Of a stretch of DNA of 64,000 bases, positions 37,732 to 45,701 are shown piece by piece. A model generated the notes under the pieces. The model saw nothing but the letters and a program-made list of their open reading frames with translations, was not told the DNA's origin and made no database searches. A program made the position numbers and the translations under genes. This DNA comes from Desulforapulum autotrophicum. GTDB taxonomy: Bacteria > Desulfobacterota > Desulfobacteria > Desulfobacterales > Desulfolunaceae. The stretch covers positions 1 to 64,000 of the forward strand of contig DYJE01000005.1 of NCBI GenBank assembly GCA_020723285.1, in the 5' to 3' direction. Positions within the stretch are counted from its first letter, which is position 1. Every line of letters begins with the position of its first letter.

Positions 37732-38790
37732 ATGAATCAGACATCACAGGTTTATATCCGTGAGCTGTCCGAGGGGGAGTACGGCCGCTGGACACGGTTT
37801 GTCGCGGAGTCTGAAACGGGGAGCGTTTACGCTCTGCCCGCCTACCTTCGGGCCTTATGCCGTGTGACATCACGGAGCTTTTCCATCTTAGGGGCGTTCC
37901 GGGGCGACAATCTGGTGGGGGGCATGGCCATGTACATGGGGAAAACAGAAGCGGGGCTCGTTTCGGCGGATCACCATCTTCTTTTTTACCACAGTCCGGT
38001 GATCCGGGATTACACGACAAAATACGCCCATGAACGGACAGCGCGGCAATTCACCATTCTGGCGGCCCTGGAACAGCATCTCCGGCATCATGCCTGCGAC
38101 CATCTCGTCCTTTACATGCGCCACAGCCTCACCGACCTTCGGCCGTTCAACGCCGGGGGCTGGCGGATTGTTCCGCGCTACACGTATCTGGTGACCCTGG
38201 ATCACGCAGACCAGATCTGGAACCGCATGGCACCGTATCAGCGGCATCTCGTGGAAAAAGCGATGGACCAAGGCGTCACATGCTGCGATGACGGCGATTT
38301 TTCGAGTTTTTATGCGCATCACCTGAAAACATGCCGGAAAAAAGGCCTGAAACCCTATCTCCCGGAACCGGCGTTTCATTCGTTCTATCAGGAACTCAAG
38401 GCCGAAAATCTCTGTCGGCTGTACCACGCGAGACTGACGGACGGGCGAAACGCGGCGTCGCTTCTCGTTCTCGGCGGTCCCCATCCGGTGAGTCACACCC
38501 TCTGCGCGGCTTCGGATCCCGATTTTCATGGCCTGGGCGTCAATCCCTTTCTTCGCTGGGCCGTGTTCAACGACCTGATGGCACGGGGGTACACGGCCAA
38601 CGACTTGAGCGGTGCGCCTCTCAACGATGTGGCCCGGTTCAAGCGGCAGCTGGGCGGAGACCTGGTGGTCAACTGGCAGGTGATCCGTCCTGTTTCAGCG
38701 GGTTTTTATGTCCGCCGTGAAATGGTAAAATTCAGAAAGCGGGTTGTTTCACGGATCAGGCGGACCTTTGGCAGGGGAACCGCTCCATGA
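37732..38790 (+). CDS. FemAB/GNAT-like acyltransferase
   Basis: A 352-residue cytosolic protein with two weakly similar acyltransferase halves. It resembles the Acetyltransf_6/FemAB-like group, which attaches amino acids or acyl groups to peptides or glycans. Typical segments are AGGWRIVPRYTYLVTL and the C-terminal DLSGAPLNDVARFKRQLGG. The start at 37732 has CAGGG at proper distance. It overlaps the next gene by ATGA. The acceptor is unknown; location beside a predicted peptide natural-product cluster makes a tailoring role possible. Confidence 0.75.
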   Translation: MNQTSQVYIRELSEGEYGRWTRFVAESETGSVYALPAYLRALCRVTSRSFSILGAFRGDNLVGGMAMYMGKTEAGLVSADHHLLFYHSPVIRDYTTKYAHERTARQFTILAALEQHLRHHACDHLVLYMRHSLTDLRPFNAGGWRIVPRYTYLVTLDHADQIWNRMAPYQRHLVEKAMDQGVTCCDDGDFSSFYAHHLKTCRKKGLKPYLPEPAFHSFYQELKAENLCRLYHARLTDGRNAASLLVLGGPHPVSHTLCAASDPDFHGLGVNPFLRWAVFNDLMARGYTANDLSGAPLNDVARFKRQLGGDLVVNWQVIRPVSAGFYVRREMVKFRKRVVSRIRRTFGRGTAP

Positions 38791-40226
38791 ACGTCCTTCT
38801 GATTTCGCCCTTCCCTGCAAAACCTGACGGACGGACCGTCATGCCCTCCGTGGGCTGGATGCCCCTGGGCCTTGCCTCCATTGCCGCTGTCCTTCGAAAC
38901 CACGGGCACACGGTTTCCATTTTCGACCGGTTCGCCGAAGCCTTTCGCTGCAAGGGGTTGAAGGAGCCTGTGGACCGGCGCATGCTGGAACACCTGGAGG
39001 CTTTCCAACCCGATCTGCTGGGATTTAACACCGTGTCTCCGCTGATATACGACACCGTGTTCTGTGCAAACCTTATCCGCAGGAACTTCCGTGGGCTGAT
39101 GATCGCCGGAGGCCACCATGCCACCGCGTTGCCGGAATGGACCCTGATGAGGATTCCCGAGCTGGACGGGGTGATCACCGGGGAAGGGGAAGAAACCCTT
39201 GCCCGTTTGGCAGACGGTGAGTCGTTTGAAACCATCCCGGGGCTGACCTGGCGGAAAAACGGGACCATTTTCGGGTCCCGCCACCGTTGTATCGACGATC
39301 TGGACCGGCTGCCTTTTGCCGCCGTGGATCTTCTGGATTTGCCGTTTTACACAAAGAAACGAAGCTCCGTGGGCCGGGGAAGGCGTCTTTCCGTGCTTTC
39401 CCTGTTCACCAGCAGAGGCTGCGGCCATTGTTGCCCGTTTTGTTCCGAGTCCATGGCCCAGGGGAAAAAAATCCGTTTCCACAGCACGGATTACGTCATG
39501 GACCAGCTGCGGCACCGTCTTGCCACCTGTGGGGTGAACGGGTTTTATTTCCTGGACAGCGATTTTCTTTCGGATCCGGAAAGGGCCGCCGCCCTGTGCG
39601 AAGCCATGATCCGGGAGGGTTTGAACAAACGGGCCTCGTTTATCATCCAGGCCCGGGTGGACGGGATCACGCCCGGTATCCTGAGCCTTTTGAAGCGGGC
39701 CGGATGCGTTCTGGTGGAGCTGGGGGTGGAATCCTTTGTTCAGAACCATCTGGATTTCATTGGAAAAGGGGTGGCCGTGCAACAGAACCAGGAGGCCCTG
39801 GGCATGCTGAGGAAGGCGGGAATGGCCGCCCATGTCTACATGATGACCGGTTTTCCCGGCGAAACACGATCCGATCTTGAGGCTTGTCTTGAACGGATGA
39901 AAGCTGTGAAAGGCGATGTGACCTTTACCCTGAGCCCTTTGACCGTCGATCCCGGAACACGGCTGTACCTGGAGACGGGCGGGCAATGGTTCGAGGAAAA
40001 GGACTGGACGCCTTCCGCGATAGGGGATTACTACTCCCGGAGTCCTCTTTCCAGGGTGTCTCCCGCAGAATACAAACAGTGGGAAACGGAAGAAGTCCGG
40101 CCCTGGATGGAAAAAAACCGCAGAAAGGCGGTTTGGCGGAGAAATCCATTTTTCGAGAACCTGACGCTGTCCGGGATAGCCCTGATTCGGCACAACGTCA
40201 ACCGGGTCCGCGACCTGATTCGTTGA
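38787..40226 (+). CDS. B12-binding-domain radical SAM protein
   Basis: A 479-residue enzyme. The N-terminal 140 residues are a cobalamin-binding-type Rossmann fold (MNVLLISPFPA, GGHHATALPE). The radical SAM core begins near residue 200 with GCGHCCPFC, which fits CxxxCxxC. Members of this group perform methylations or rearrangements on unactivated carbon, but the reaction cannot be predicted here. It is coupled to the FemAB-like gene by a 4-base overlap and converges on the minus-strand peptide cluster. Confidence 0.9.
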   Translation: MNVLLISPFPAKPDGRTVMPSVGWMPLGLASIAAVLRNHGHTVSIFDRFAEAFRCKGLKEPVDRRMLEHLEAFQPDLLGFNTVSPLIYDTVFCANLIRRNFRGLMIAGGHHATALPEWTLMRIPELDGVITGEGEETLARLADGESFETIPGLTWRKNGTIFGSRHRCIDDLDRLPFAAVDLLDLPFYTKKRSSVGRGRRLSVLSLFTSRGCGHCCPFCSESMAQGKKIRFHSTDYVMDQLRHRLATCGVNGFYFLDSDFLSDPERAAALCEAMIREGLNKRASFIIQARVDGITPGILSLLKRAGCVLVELGVESFVQNHLDFIGKGVAVQQNQEALGMLRKAGMAAHVYMMTGFPGETRSDLEACLERMKAVKGDVTFTLSPLTVDPGTRLYLETGGQWFEEKDWTPSAIGDYYSRSPLSRVSPAEYKQWETEEVRPWMEKNRRKAVWRRNPFFENLTLSGIALIRHNVNRVRDLIR

Positions 40227-40269
40227 ATGGCAAAAAACGAGAGGTCGAATGTCGCCTCAAATCGACTGA

Positions 40270-40434
40270 TTAAGACAGAGGCGAACCAGAAGGACCATCG
40301 CTCACCCCTCCCAATTTTCCCAGGGTGTCGCCGCAATCGAGTTTTTTAAGTTTCGGCGGGGTCCAGGGCTTGGGTTCCGGCCGTTCCGTGTGTTCCTCAT
40401 GGGTGTCTTTGCGGGTCGAGTCGTTTTGTTTCAT
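40270..40434 (-). CDS. Predicted lasso-type RiPP precursor peptide
   Basis: A 54-residue peptide. The leader (1-38) is charged and holds KPWTPPKLKKL, a W-x-x-P-x-L element like the YxxPxL site bound by RRE proteins of lasso systems. A Thr occupies the -2 position of the predicted cleavage site (DTL/GKL). The predicted core GKLGGVSDGPSGSPLS begins with Gly1, has Asp8 placed for an eight-membered macrolactam ring, and ends in Ser16. C-terminal Ser is the phosphorylation site in paeninodin-type lasso peptides, whose clusters carry an HprK-like kinase as here. AAGGGG lies 7 bases before the ATG at 40434. It follows the cyclase gene by 19 bases. The assignment is by pattern, not by homology search. 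Confidence 0.7.
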   Translation of the reverse strand: MKQNDSTRKDTHEEHTERPEPKPWTPPKLKKLDCGDTLGKLGGVSDGPSGSPLS

Positions 40435-40453
40435 GGTTTTTCCCCTTGTCATT

Positions 40454-42370
40454 TTATTGAGATTCCGAAATGAATCGGCCGGCCATCACGGCCCGAAGCA
40501 GCCGGGCCGAACTCAGGCGGTGTAACGGATCACGCGGGTTACTCCTGATGGCGTTCCACATTCGTCTGACCTGACAAAAGTCGAGAACCTCCGTAACGCC
40601 TGTGTGCTTTTCAAGATCATCTAATTCCCGGTTCATGTCATGGGCATGGGCGGCGAGCCTCACCGCCAGATCAGCGGCCTGTCTGCCCCGGCGTTCGTTC
40701 AGCCTGACCGATTCCGGCAAAATACCTTTCATGGCGTCCCGGATCAGGGTCCGGCTCGATCCCCCTTGTGTGTAAAGGGATTCAGGAATTCCGAGGCAGA
40801 ATTCCACCAGATCCTGGTCCGCCGTAGGGTCCCGGATATCCAGGCCGTACATCGCTCCAAGGTGCTGATACGTACTGCCCTGGGTTGCCATCCTCTGGAG
40901 AATGCCGATTCGGTCTGTTTTCATGATACCGCCCCTGGACTCACGAGCCATGGCTTCCCAAAGGCCGCTCTGCCGCGCGAAACCCGCGTGGATGGCATTT
41001 ACATGGATCGATTTTCGGAATTCAGCGCCGGACAGGGCCAATGCCGTCCCTGCCGCGCGCCTTACGGCGGGAAGCATCAGCTGTGTGAACACCGCCTGCC
41101 ATAAGGTCATGTGCCTCTGCCGCCTGGATTGCTTAAGGGCCTTCCACCCTTCGTCCCATCGCCCTTCACACCATAAAAAAAATATTCTGTTTTGTCCACC
41201 GGTCCATGACACCCCGGCATTTCCGGCCTGACCGGTGAGCATCACCCCGATGTTCTTTGCCCGTGCCGCTTCCAGGATGGACATCATCCAGAAGAGATTC
41301 CCCGCCCCGTGGACCGGATGGCCGAGAAAGGACAGAAGGAGGCGGACCGCGTCGAGGGGCGGCAGGGTTTCTGCTGTGACCGGCATGTGGGTGATGTTGC
41401 CGTGACATCTGTCCACATCATGGGCCAGATCCCATTCGTTAGAGAGGATTCGTTTGGTTTCTGGCCGGTAGCCGGCCAGGGGGACCGAGGTGAAGGCGCT
41501 GAGTGTTTGGCCTGATCCGGCAAGCTCACCGGCGGCCAGGGCCGTGACCGACCCCGAATCCAGTCCGCCGCTGAGCTGGGTTCCGATGGCGCGGGAGGAT
41601 CTCAGGCGCACGCGCACGGCCCGCTGAAACAGTTCGAGAAATCGCTCAGGATAGTCCGAAGGGGACGGGTAGCGGCAAACCGGGGCGTTTTCAAGATGAT
41701 AAAAGATCCCGGTTCTGAAAGAATCACGGGTTGCGGAAAGGTAAGAGGCCGGGGGAAGAAGACGGATGCCCGCCCAGAACGTCCGGCTCCGGTCCGGGCT
41801 TTTTTCTGGCAGAACGGCAAGAAGCCGGGCCAGATGCGGTTCATCCGGTTTTCTGGCTATTTCCGGCAGGGCCAGCAGAGCCGAAGGGCTTGTGGAGAAA
41901 AACAGACAAGGCGGGATGTGGCTGTAATAGAGCCCTGTGACACCCAGGGTGTCCCGGGCCATGAACAGGCGCTTGCTTCGGACATCCCAGGCGGCGAAAG
42001 CCCAATCTCCCCGGAGCCGTTCCAAAGACCGATCGCCCCAGGTCAGGTAGGCCAGGCACACCAGGCGGCTGTCCGTCACACGTTCCACCTGGCTGTATGA
42101 AAGGCCCAGGCCGTCGCAGAGTTCCCGCCGGTTGTCGAGCCGGGCGGCCGCCGTGAATCGGAGGCCCGATTTTTCATCTGTAAACGGCATGGTTTCATGG
42201 CGGGATTCGGGCATGTCGATCCTGTGGGCATGCCCCAGGCCTGAGGCCCCTTCAAAATGAAGGGATACCCCGTCCGGACCCCAGGGCGCAAGGGCCGATC
42301 CCATGGTCTCAAGGGTGCTTGTCGTCGTATTCCGCTCTTCGAAACAGATCACACCAAATATGGCGCTCAT
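40454..42370 (-). CDS. Asparagine-synthetase-like lasso cyclase (C protein)
   Basis: A 638-residue homologue of AsnB. The N-terminal amidotransferase-like domain begins MSAIFGV, where true AsnB has Cys2 (MCGIFG); the catalytic cysteine is missing, so it cannot hydrolyse glutamine. The synthetase domain keeps the PP-loop SGGLDSGS near residue 265. Loss of Cys2 with an intact adenylation site is the hallmark of lasso-peptide macrolactam synthetases, which adenylate an Asp/Glu side chain and join it to the N-terminus of the core. GGAG precedes the start. It sits directly upstream of the precursor gene and downstream of sulfotransferase, kinase and RRE genes. Confidence 0.8.
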   Translation of the reverse strand: MSAIFGVICFEERNTTTSTLETMGSALAPWGPDGVSLHFEGASGLGHAHRIDMPESRHETMPFTDEKSGLRFTAAARLDNRRELCDGLGLSYSQVERVTDSRLVCLAYLTWGDRSLERLRGDWAFAAWDVRSKRLFMARDTLGVTGLYYSHIPPCLFFSTSPSALLALPEIARKPDEPHLARLLAVLPEKSPDRSRTFWAGIRLLPPASYLSATRDSFRTGIFYHLENAPVCRYPSPSDYPERFLELFQRAVRVRLRSSRAIGTQLSGGLDSGSVTALAAGELAGSGQTLSAFTSVPLAGYRPETKRILSNEWDLAHDVDRCHGNITHMPVTAETLPPLDAVRLLLSFLGHPVHGAGNLFWMMSILEAARAKNIGVMLTGQAGNAGVSWTGGQNRIFFLWCEGRWDEGWKALKQSRRQRHMTLWQAVFTQLMLPAVRRAAGTALALSGAEFRKSIHVNAIHAGFARQSGLWEAMARESRGGIMKTDRIGILQRMATQGSTYQHLGAMYGLDIRDPTADQDLVEFCLGIPESLYTQGGSSRTLIRDAMKGILPESVRLNERRGRQAADLAVRLAAHAHDMNRELDDLEKHTGVTEVLDFCQVRRMWNAIRSNPRDPLHRLSSARLLRAVMAGRFISESQ

Positions 42371-42422
42371 GGGTGTCTCCGGATATGGCTTATGGATGTG
42401 GCGTTACCGGCGTTGGACCGTT

Positions 42423-43283
42423 TCAATACACGATGTCTCCGTTTTGGTCCAGATACCCGAATCGGCGCATGATGATTCGGTGGTCCTCCACGACCCGCTG
42501 TGCCTGGCCAAGGTTCAGTTCGTCACGCCAGGAGCCGAAAGAACCCTTTCGGAAGAAACAGGGGGCCGAGGGGCTTTTTTCCTTGAAACCCTTCGACGCC
42601 TCCTGTTTTTGCAGGGTCTCGAAGGCACAGTGGTCCAGGGCTTTTTCGATGTCCTTGGTCGTGTGGGGCAGTTCCATGAAACGGACGGCTTTTTCGAAGG
42701 TTTCAAGGGGGTTTGTTTTCATGTCCTCGTAGCGCATCACGCAGACCGGGAACGGCGCGTTGTCCACCCAGCTCGCCACATGGCCGCTCCACGTAAAGAG
42801 CTTCTGGCGGAGCTGGGTGTTGAGGCGGTTCGGAGTTTCACTAAAAGAGAAAGAGCCATCGGACATGTTCTCGAGGGTTCTGTCGTAATTCCATCCGCTG
42901 TGAATGGCGAAGGATACAACCACGTCCAGGGGATTCCGGATAAAGTACAGGGCTCCGAAGGTGGCTTCCGTGGGAATCAGCGGTGTTCCGTCAGGAAGAT
43001 GGGTGTAGGCGTCATGGATTTTCATGCAAAGGGGGGCGTCATAATTTTCCGAAAGCCAGCGATACAGATCGGGCCTCAAACGGTCGATTTCTTCGGCGCT
43101 GAGGTCCGACGAGGCGAATCCCATGTTTTCGTCGAATATTCTTCTGGCGCTGGCGTTGGGGGCCTGTTCCAGGGCGTTGATGTCTGCCGGATCATCACCG
43201 CCGTTCAGGAGGTTGGCAAGGAAAATCCGGAACCAGGTGTTTCCGGATTTGGGGTAGGAGGCGAGCCAGATGATTTTTTTCAT
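42423..43283 (-). CDS. PAPS-dependent sulfotransferase
   Basis: A 286-residue cytosolic sulfotransferase. The 5'-phosphosulfate loop YPKSGNTWFR is at residues 10-19, and the 3'-phosphate segment (FIRNPLDVVVSFAIHS) follows near residue 115. It transfers sulfate from PAPS to a hydroxyl acceptor. The ATG overlaps the stop of the HprK-like gene (TCAT at 43280-43283), which indicates coupled expression. The best local candidates for acceptor are the Ser residues of the predicted peptide, but this is inference; a glycan or small-molecule target is possible. Confidence 0.85.
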   Translation of the reverse strand: MKKIIWLASYPKSGNTWFRIFLANLLNGGDDPADINALEQAPNASARRIFDENMGFASSDLSAEEIDRLRPDLYRWLSENYDAPLCMKIHDAYTHLPDGTPLIPTEATFGALYFIRNPLDVVVSFAIHSGWNYDRTLENMSDGSFSFSETPNRLNTQLRQKLFTWSGHVASWVDNAPFPVCVMRYEDMKTNPLETFEKAVRFMELPHTTKDIEKALDHCAFETLQKQEASKGFKEKSPSAPCFFRKGSFGSWRDELNLGQAQRVVEDHRIIMRRFGYLDQNGDIVY

Positions 43284-44179
43284 GACAGGATCTTTTCCTC
43301 CACAGCGTCGGCCAGCTCGGAAAGAAGAAAACCACCGTTGGGTCTCAGAACCTTGAACACGCGAGCGGTGTTCCCCAAGACCACGCAGTGGTGGAAATGG
43401 CTGCTTTTTCCTCCCAGACCTTTCAGAAAATTCATGCGGAACGTGTTGTCCACCAGGCTGTTGATTTTGTCCGATCCTTTCAACGGAATGATGTCTATGG
43501 TGTCCCGGTTTGCCGGCTGTATCACGAAAATGTCTTTGACCGGAACAGCCCGGGTTTGCTGGAACGCAACCGGCATAACGTATTTTTCCAGGCAGTTGCC
43601 CCATCTGACAGATGTCAGACAGCGTGGGTCGATCTCAAGCTTTTTTAGGGTGTCGGACCAAAGCTTCAGCTGCGGGAAGCCGGCCATCACCGAGGGGCGA
43701 CCGTTTCCGGTTGAAACAGCGCTGAGGTCGTCCGCCAGGAACGGGTAACCTTTTTTGTGAAAACAGGCGGTGAGAGTGGATTTCCCCACACCTGAAACAC
43801 CCGAGAACAGGGCGCTTCCTCCGTCAACCTGAACGGCTCCGGCATGAAGAACCAGCATGGCCCGCTGATGGAGAAGGGCACCCATGGCCGAGCCCATGAG
43901 AAAGACCAGGATGTCGTCCGCCTTGGCCCCTTTTTCAGGAGCAATGGTGATGCGGCTGCCCTTTCGGATATGGTAAACGGCAATCCCGTCCACCTTGAGC
44001 AAAAGTTCACCGTCCGCGGCCTGGAAGCGGACGCCTTTGAACCGAACGTCAGCAAGGTGTTCCGGCACGGCTCCCACATCGATGGTCACGTCGCTCTCCG
44101 GGCCGAATGCCATTTCAGGGGCGGGAAGCGGGATGGATGAAACGATCCTCAATCCGAATGAGACGTAATGAAAATCCAT
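43280..44179 (-). CDS. HprK-like peptide kinase
   Basis: A 299-residue protein related to the C-terminal domain of HPr kinase. The P-loop GVSGVGKST is near residue 126 and FLADDLSAV follows. Such kinases occur in RiPP clusters together with PqqD-like proteins. In paeninodin biosynthesis a homologue phosphorylates the C-terminal Ser of the precursor. Here the precursor also ends in Ser. The reading frame runs upstream, but MDFHYVSFG starts 7 bases after the PqqD-like stop and is preferred. No PTS HPr gene is nearby, which argues against a classical HprK role. Confidence 0.8.
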   Translation of the reverse strand: MDFHYVSFGLRIVSSIPLPAPEMAFGPESDVTIDVGAVPEHLADVRFKGVRFQAADGELLLKVDGIAVYHIRKGSRITIAPEKGAKADDILVFLMGSAMGALLHQRAMLVLHAGAVQVDGGSALFSGVSGVGKSTLTACFHKKGYPFLADDLSAVSTGNGRPSVMAGFPQLKLWSDTLKKLEIDPRCLTSVRWGNCLEKYVMPVAFQQTRAVPVKDIFVIQPANRDTIDIIPLKGSDKINSLVDNTFRMNFLKGLGGKSSHFHHCVVLGNTARVFKVLRPNGGFLLSELADAVEEKILS

Positions 44180-44186
44180 AGGCCGT

Positions 44187-44489
44187 TCACACCACGTCCG
44201 GGTCCAGGATCTCGATAATTCCCTCAACCAGAAGATCTTCGAGAAACGCCAGGACGTCTTTTTCGCAGGTGGTTCGGTCCACATCAAACCGTGTTTGCAA
44301 TGTGTCGATGATCAGGGACACGGCCAAAGGCTTTTTTAGGATATCCCACACCTCTCGGCCCACGGAATCCAGACCGTAGTATTGGCCAGTGGCCATGCTC
44401 ATCATGACCTTTTCATCGTCGATGTCACTGGCAAGGAGGTCCTTGTTCTGTCTGACGATGGTGTTGGTTGAAAGGGTTTGCTGTTTCAT
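44187..44489 (-). CDS. PqqD-like RiPP recognition element (B1 protein)
   Basis: A 100-residue protein of the PqqD family. The pattern MMSMATGQYYGLDSVGREVW with a downstream helical region is characteristic of stand-alone RREs that bind the leader of a precursor peptide and present it to enzymes. AAGGAG lies 7 bases before the start. Its presence with an AsnB-like cyclase and an HprK-like kinase supports the lasso/RiPP assignment. The usual second half of the B system, a transglutaminase-like leader protease (B2), is not encoded next to it. Confidence 0.85.
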   Translation of the reverse strand: MKQQTLSTNTIVRQNKDLLASDIDDEKVMMSMATGQYYGLDSVGREVWDILKKPLAVSLIIDTLQTRFDVDRTTCEKDVLAFLEDLLVEGIIEILDPDVV

Positions 44490-44512
44490 GGCAGGTCTCC
44501 TTGGGCCAGACA

Positions 44513-44893
44513 TCACTTCTGGATAAACCGGACCACTTCAGCCACCACCACCACGACCCAGATCAGGATGCTGATGCCGGTGGCGGCTGCGGAAATATCC
44601 TTGATGATTTTGATCTTCTCGTTGTGCCGTGACTCGACAAAATCGCACAGGGCCTCGATGGCCGTGTTGAACATTTCAGAAACCATCATCATGCCCGTGA
44701 CCACCAGGACAAGCCCGAAATCGATCCAGCGCCTGTTGTAAAAGCAGGCGATGAGAAGAAGGATGGACAGAACGGTTTTATAGGCCACGGCGAAATCGTA
44801 CACCACGGCGTATCTCACCCCGGAGAGGGCCACGCGCACTTTCCGCAGCGGGTGGAATCCCGGTTGTCCTGTTCCAAGAAATTTGTTTCGCAT
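44513..44893 (-). CDS. dgkA: Diacylglycerol kinase-type membrane protein
   Basis: A 126-residue small membrane protein with three hydrophobic helices. The DgkA signature E-x-F-N-T-A-I-E (SEMFNTAIEALCDF) is near residue 65. It phosphorylates diacylglycerol or undecaprenol at the inner membrane. It precedes the PqqD-like gene by 23 bases on the same strand and may share its transcript, though its function looks unrelated to the peptide cluster. AAAAGGA precedes the chosen start. Confidence 0.85.
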   Translation of the reverse strand: MRNKFLGTGQPGFHPLRKVRVALSGVRYAVVYDFAVAYKTVLSILLLIACFYNRRWIDFGLVLVVTGMMMVSEMFNTAIEALCDFVESRHNEKIKIIKDISAAATGISILIWVVVVVAEVVRFIQK

Positions 44894-45189
44894 AGGGTTG
44901 TTCCTTTTAACCAAAACCATCATGAAAATTATATTTTGGTAGCCAGTATCCTCGTTCCATGGATAACGGCAAGTACGTCATGTTGTGTCACGACGATAAG
45001 AGTCGCATTTTTATTGTTGATAAAATTTTAACATCAATCATTGGCGTGCACAATCGTCATGTCAGAGCGGCTGCATGCAATTTCGAGATGGTTTTACCGT
45101 ACTGGCGTGGATTCCGGTGAGGGAAAATGTTTTGATATCTTGCGGTATTTATATTATTTATATCGCCAGATTGTCGTTCATGGAGGCTC

Positions 45190-45627
45190 ATGGAAACTTC
45201 GGACAAAATAAGATCCGTGGCATGGCTGCTCCGGGGGATAAGCAGTGTCCCCGGCGAACTGAAACTCGCCGGAGGGCGGCTGTCGTACAAGGCTTTCGGT
45301 TTTGGTACGCTGTGGCGCTATCAGCTGAACCGGCTGGAACGGGACGTTAGGATTCACGGGCTCGCGGACAGGCTGGACAACGGCGAAACGGCCGTGGTCT
45401 TCGATGTGCCCCTGACGGCGGTCACGGTCCGGATTCCCTGGTACTACTTTTCGGGCGGTCTTGTTGTGGAAACCGGCGGGGCTGTTTTCAAGTTCAGTTT
45501 CGGACAGCCCGCGAATTCCGGCCCGTCCCTTGGAAACAGGGACCTTGCCCGGGTGCTGAACGAACTCAAGACCGTCGAAAGCATGAGAAAGACCGGTAAA
45601 ATCTGGCGAACAGCCTTGGGCTTGTAG
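45190..45627 (+). CDS. PH-like domain protein of unknown function
   Basis: A 145-residue soluble protein dominated by beta strands (LKLAGGRLSYKAFG, VFDVPLTAVTVRIPWYYFSGGLVVETGGAVFKFSFG) and closed by a basic helix. The layout resembles GRAM or bacterial PH domains, which bind membranes or peptides. No close family is recognised. GGAGG is only three bases from the ATG, so the start is tentative. Neighbours on both sides are on the opposite strand. Confidence 0.55.
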   Translation: METSDKIRSVAWLLRGISSVPGELKLAGGRLSYKAFGFGTLWRYQLNRLERDVRIHGLADRLDNGETAVVFDVPLTAVTVRIPWYYFSGGLVVETGGAVFKFSFGQPANSGPSLGNRDLARVLNELKTVESMRKTGKIWRTALGL

Positions 45628-45701
45628 TCTGCCCCTGTCATCAGCCAGAGGGCGATATTGATAAATCCTCCTGTTCAATTCATAGGCAGTTCCCTTACGG
45701 C

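Noticed and set aside
38706-40193. A 495-codon open frame on the minus strand
   Set aside because: It is antisense to the B12 radical SAM gene, which has clear catalytic motifs.
42303-43748. A 481-codon open frame on the plus strand
   Set aside because: It spans the sulfotransferase and the kinase end in antisense; the minus-strand genes have P-loop and PAPS motifs and coupled starts.
43280-44179. Classical HPr kinase/phosphorylase
   Set aside because: No HPr or PTS genes nearby, and the protein is coupled to RRE and cyclase genes, which favours a peptide-modifying kinase.
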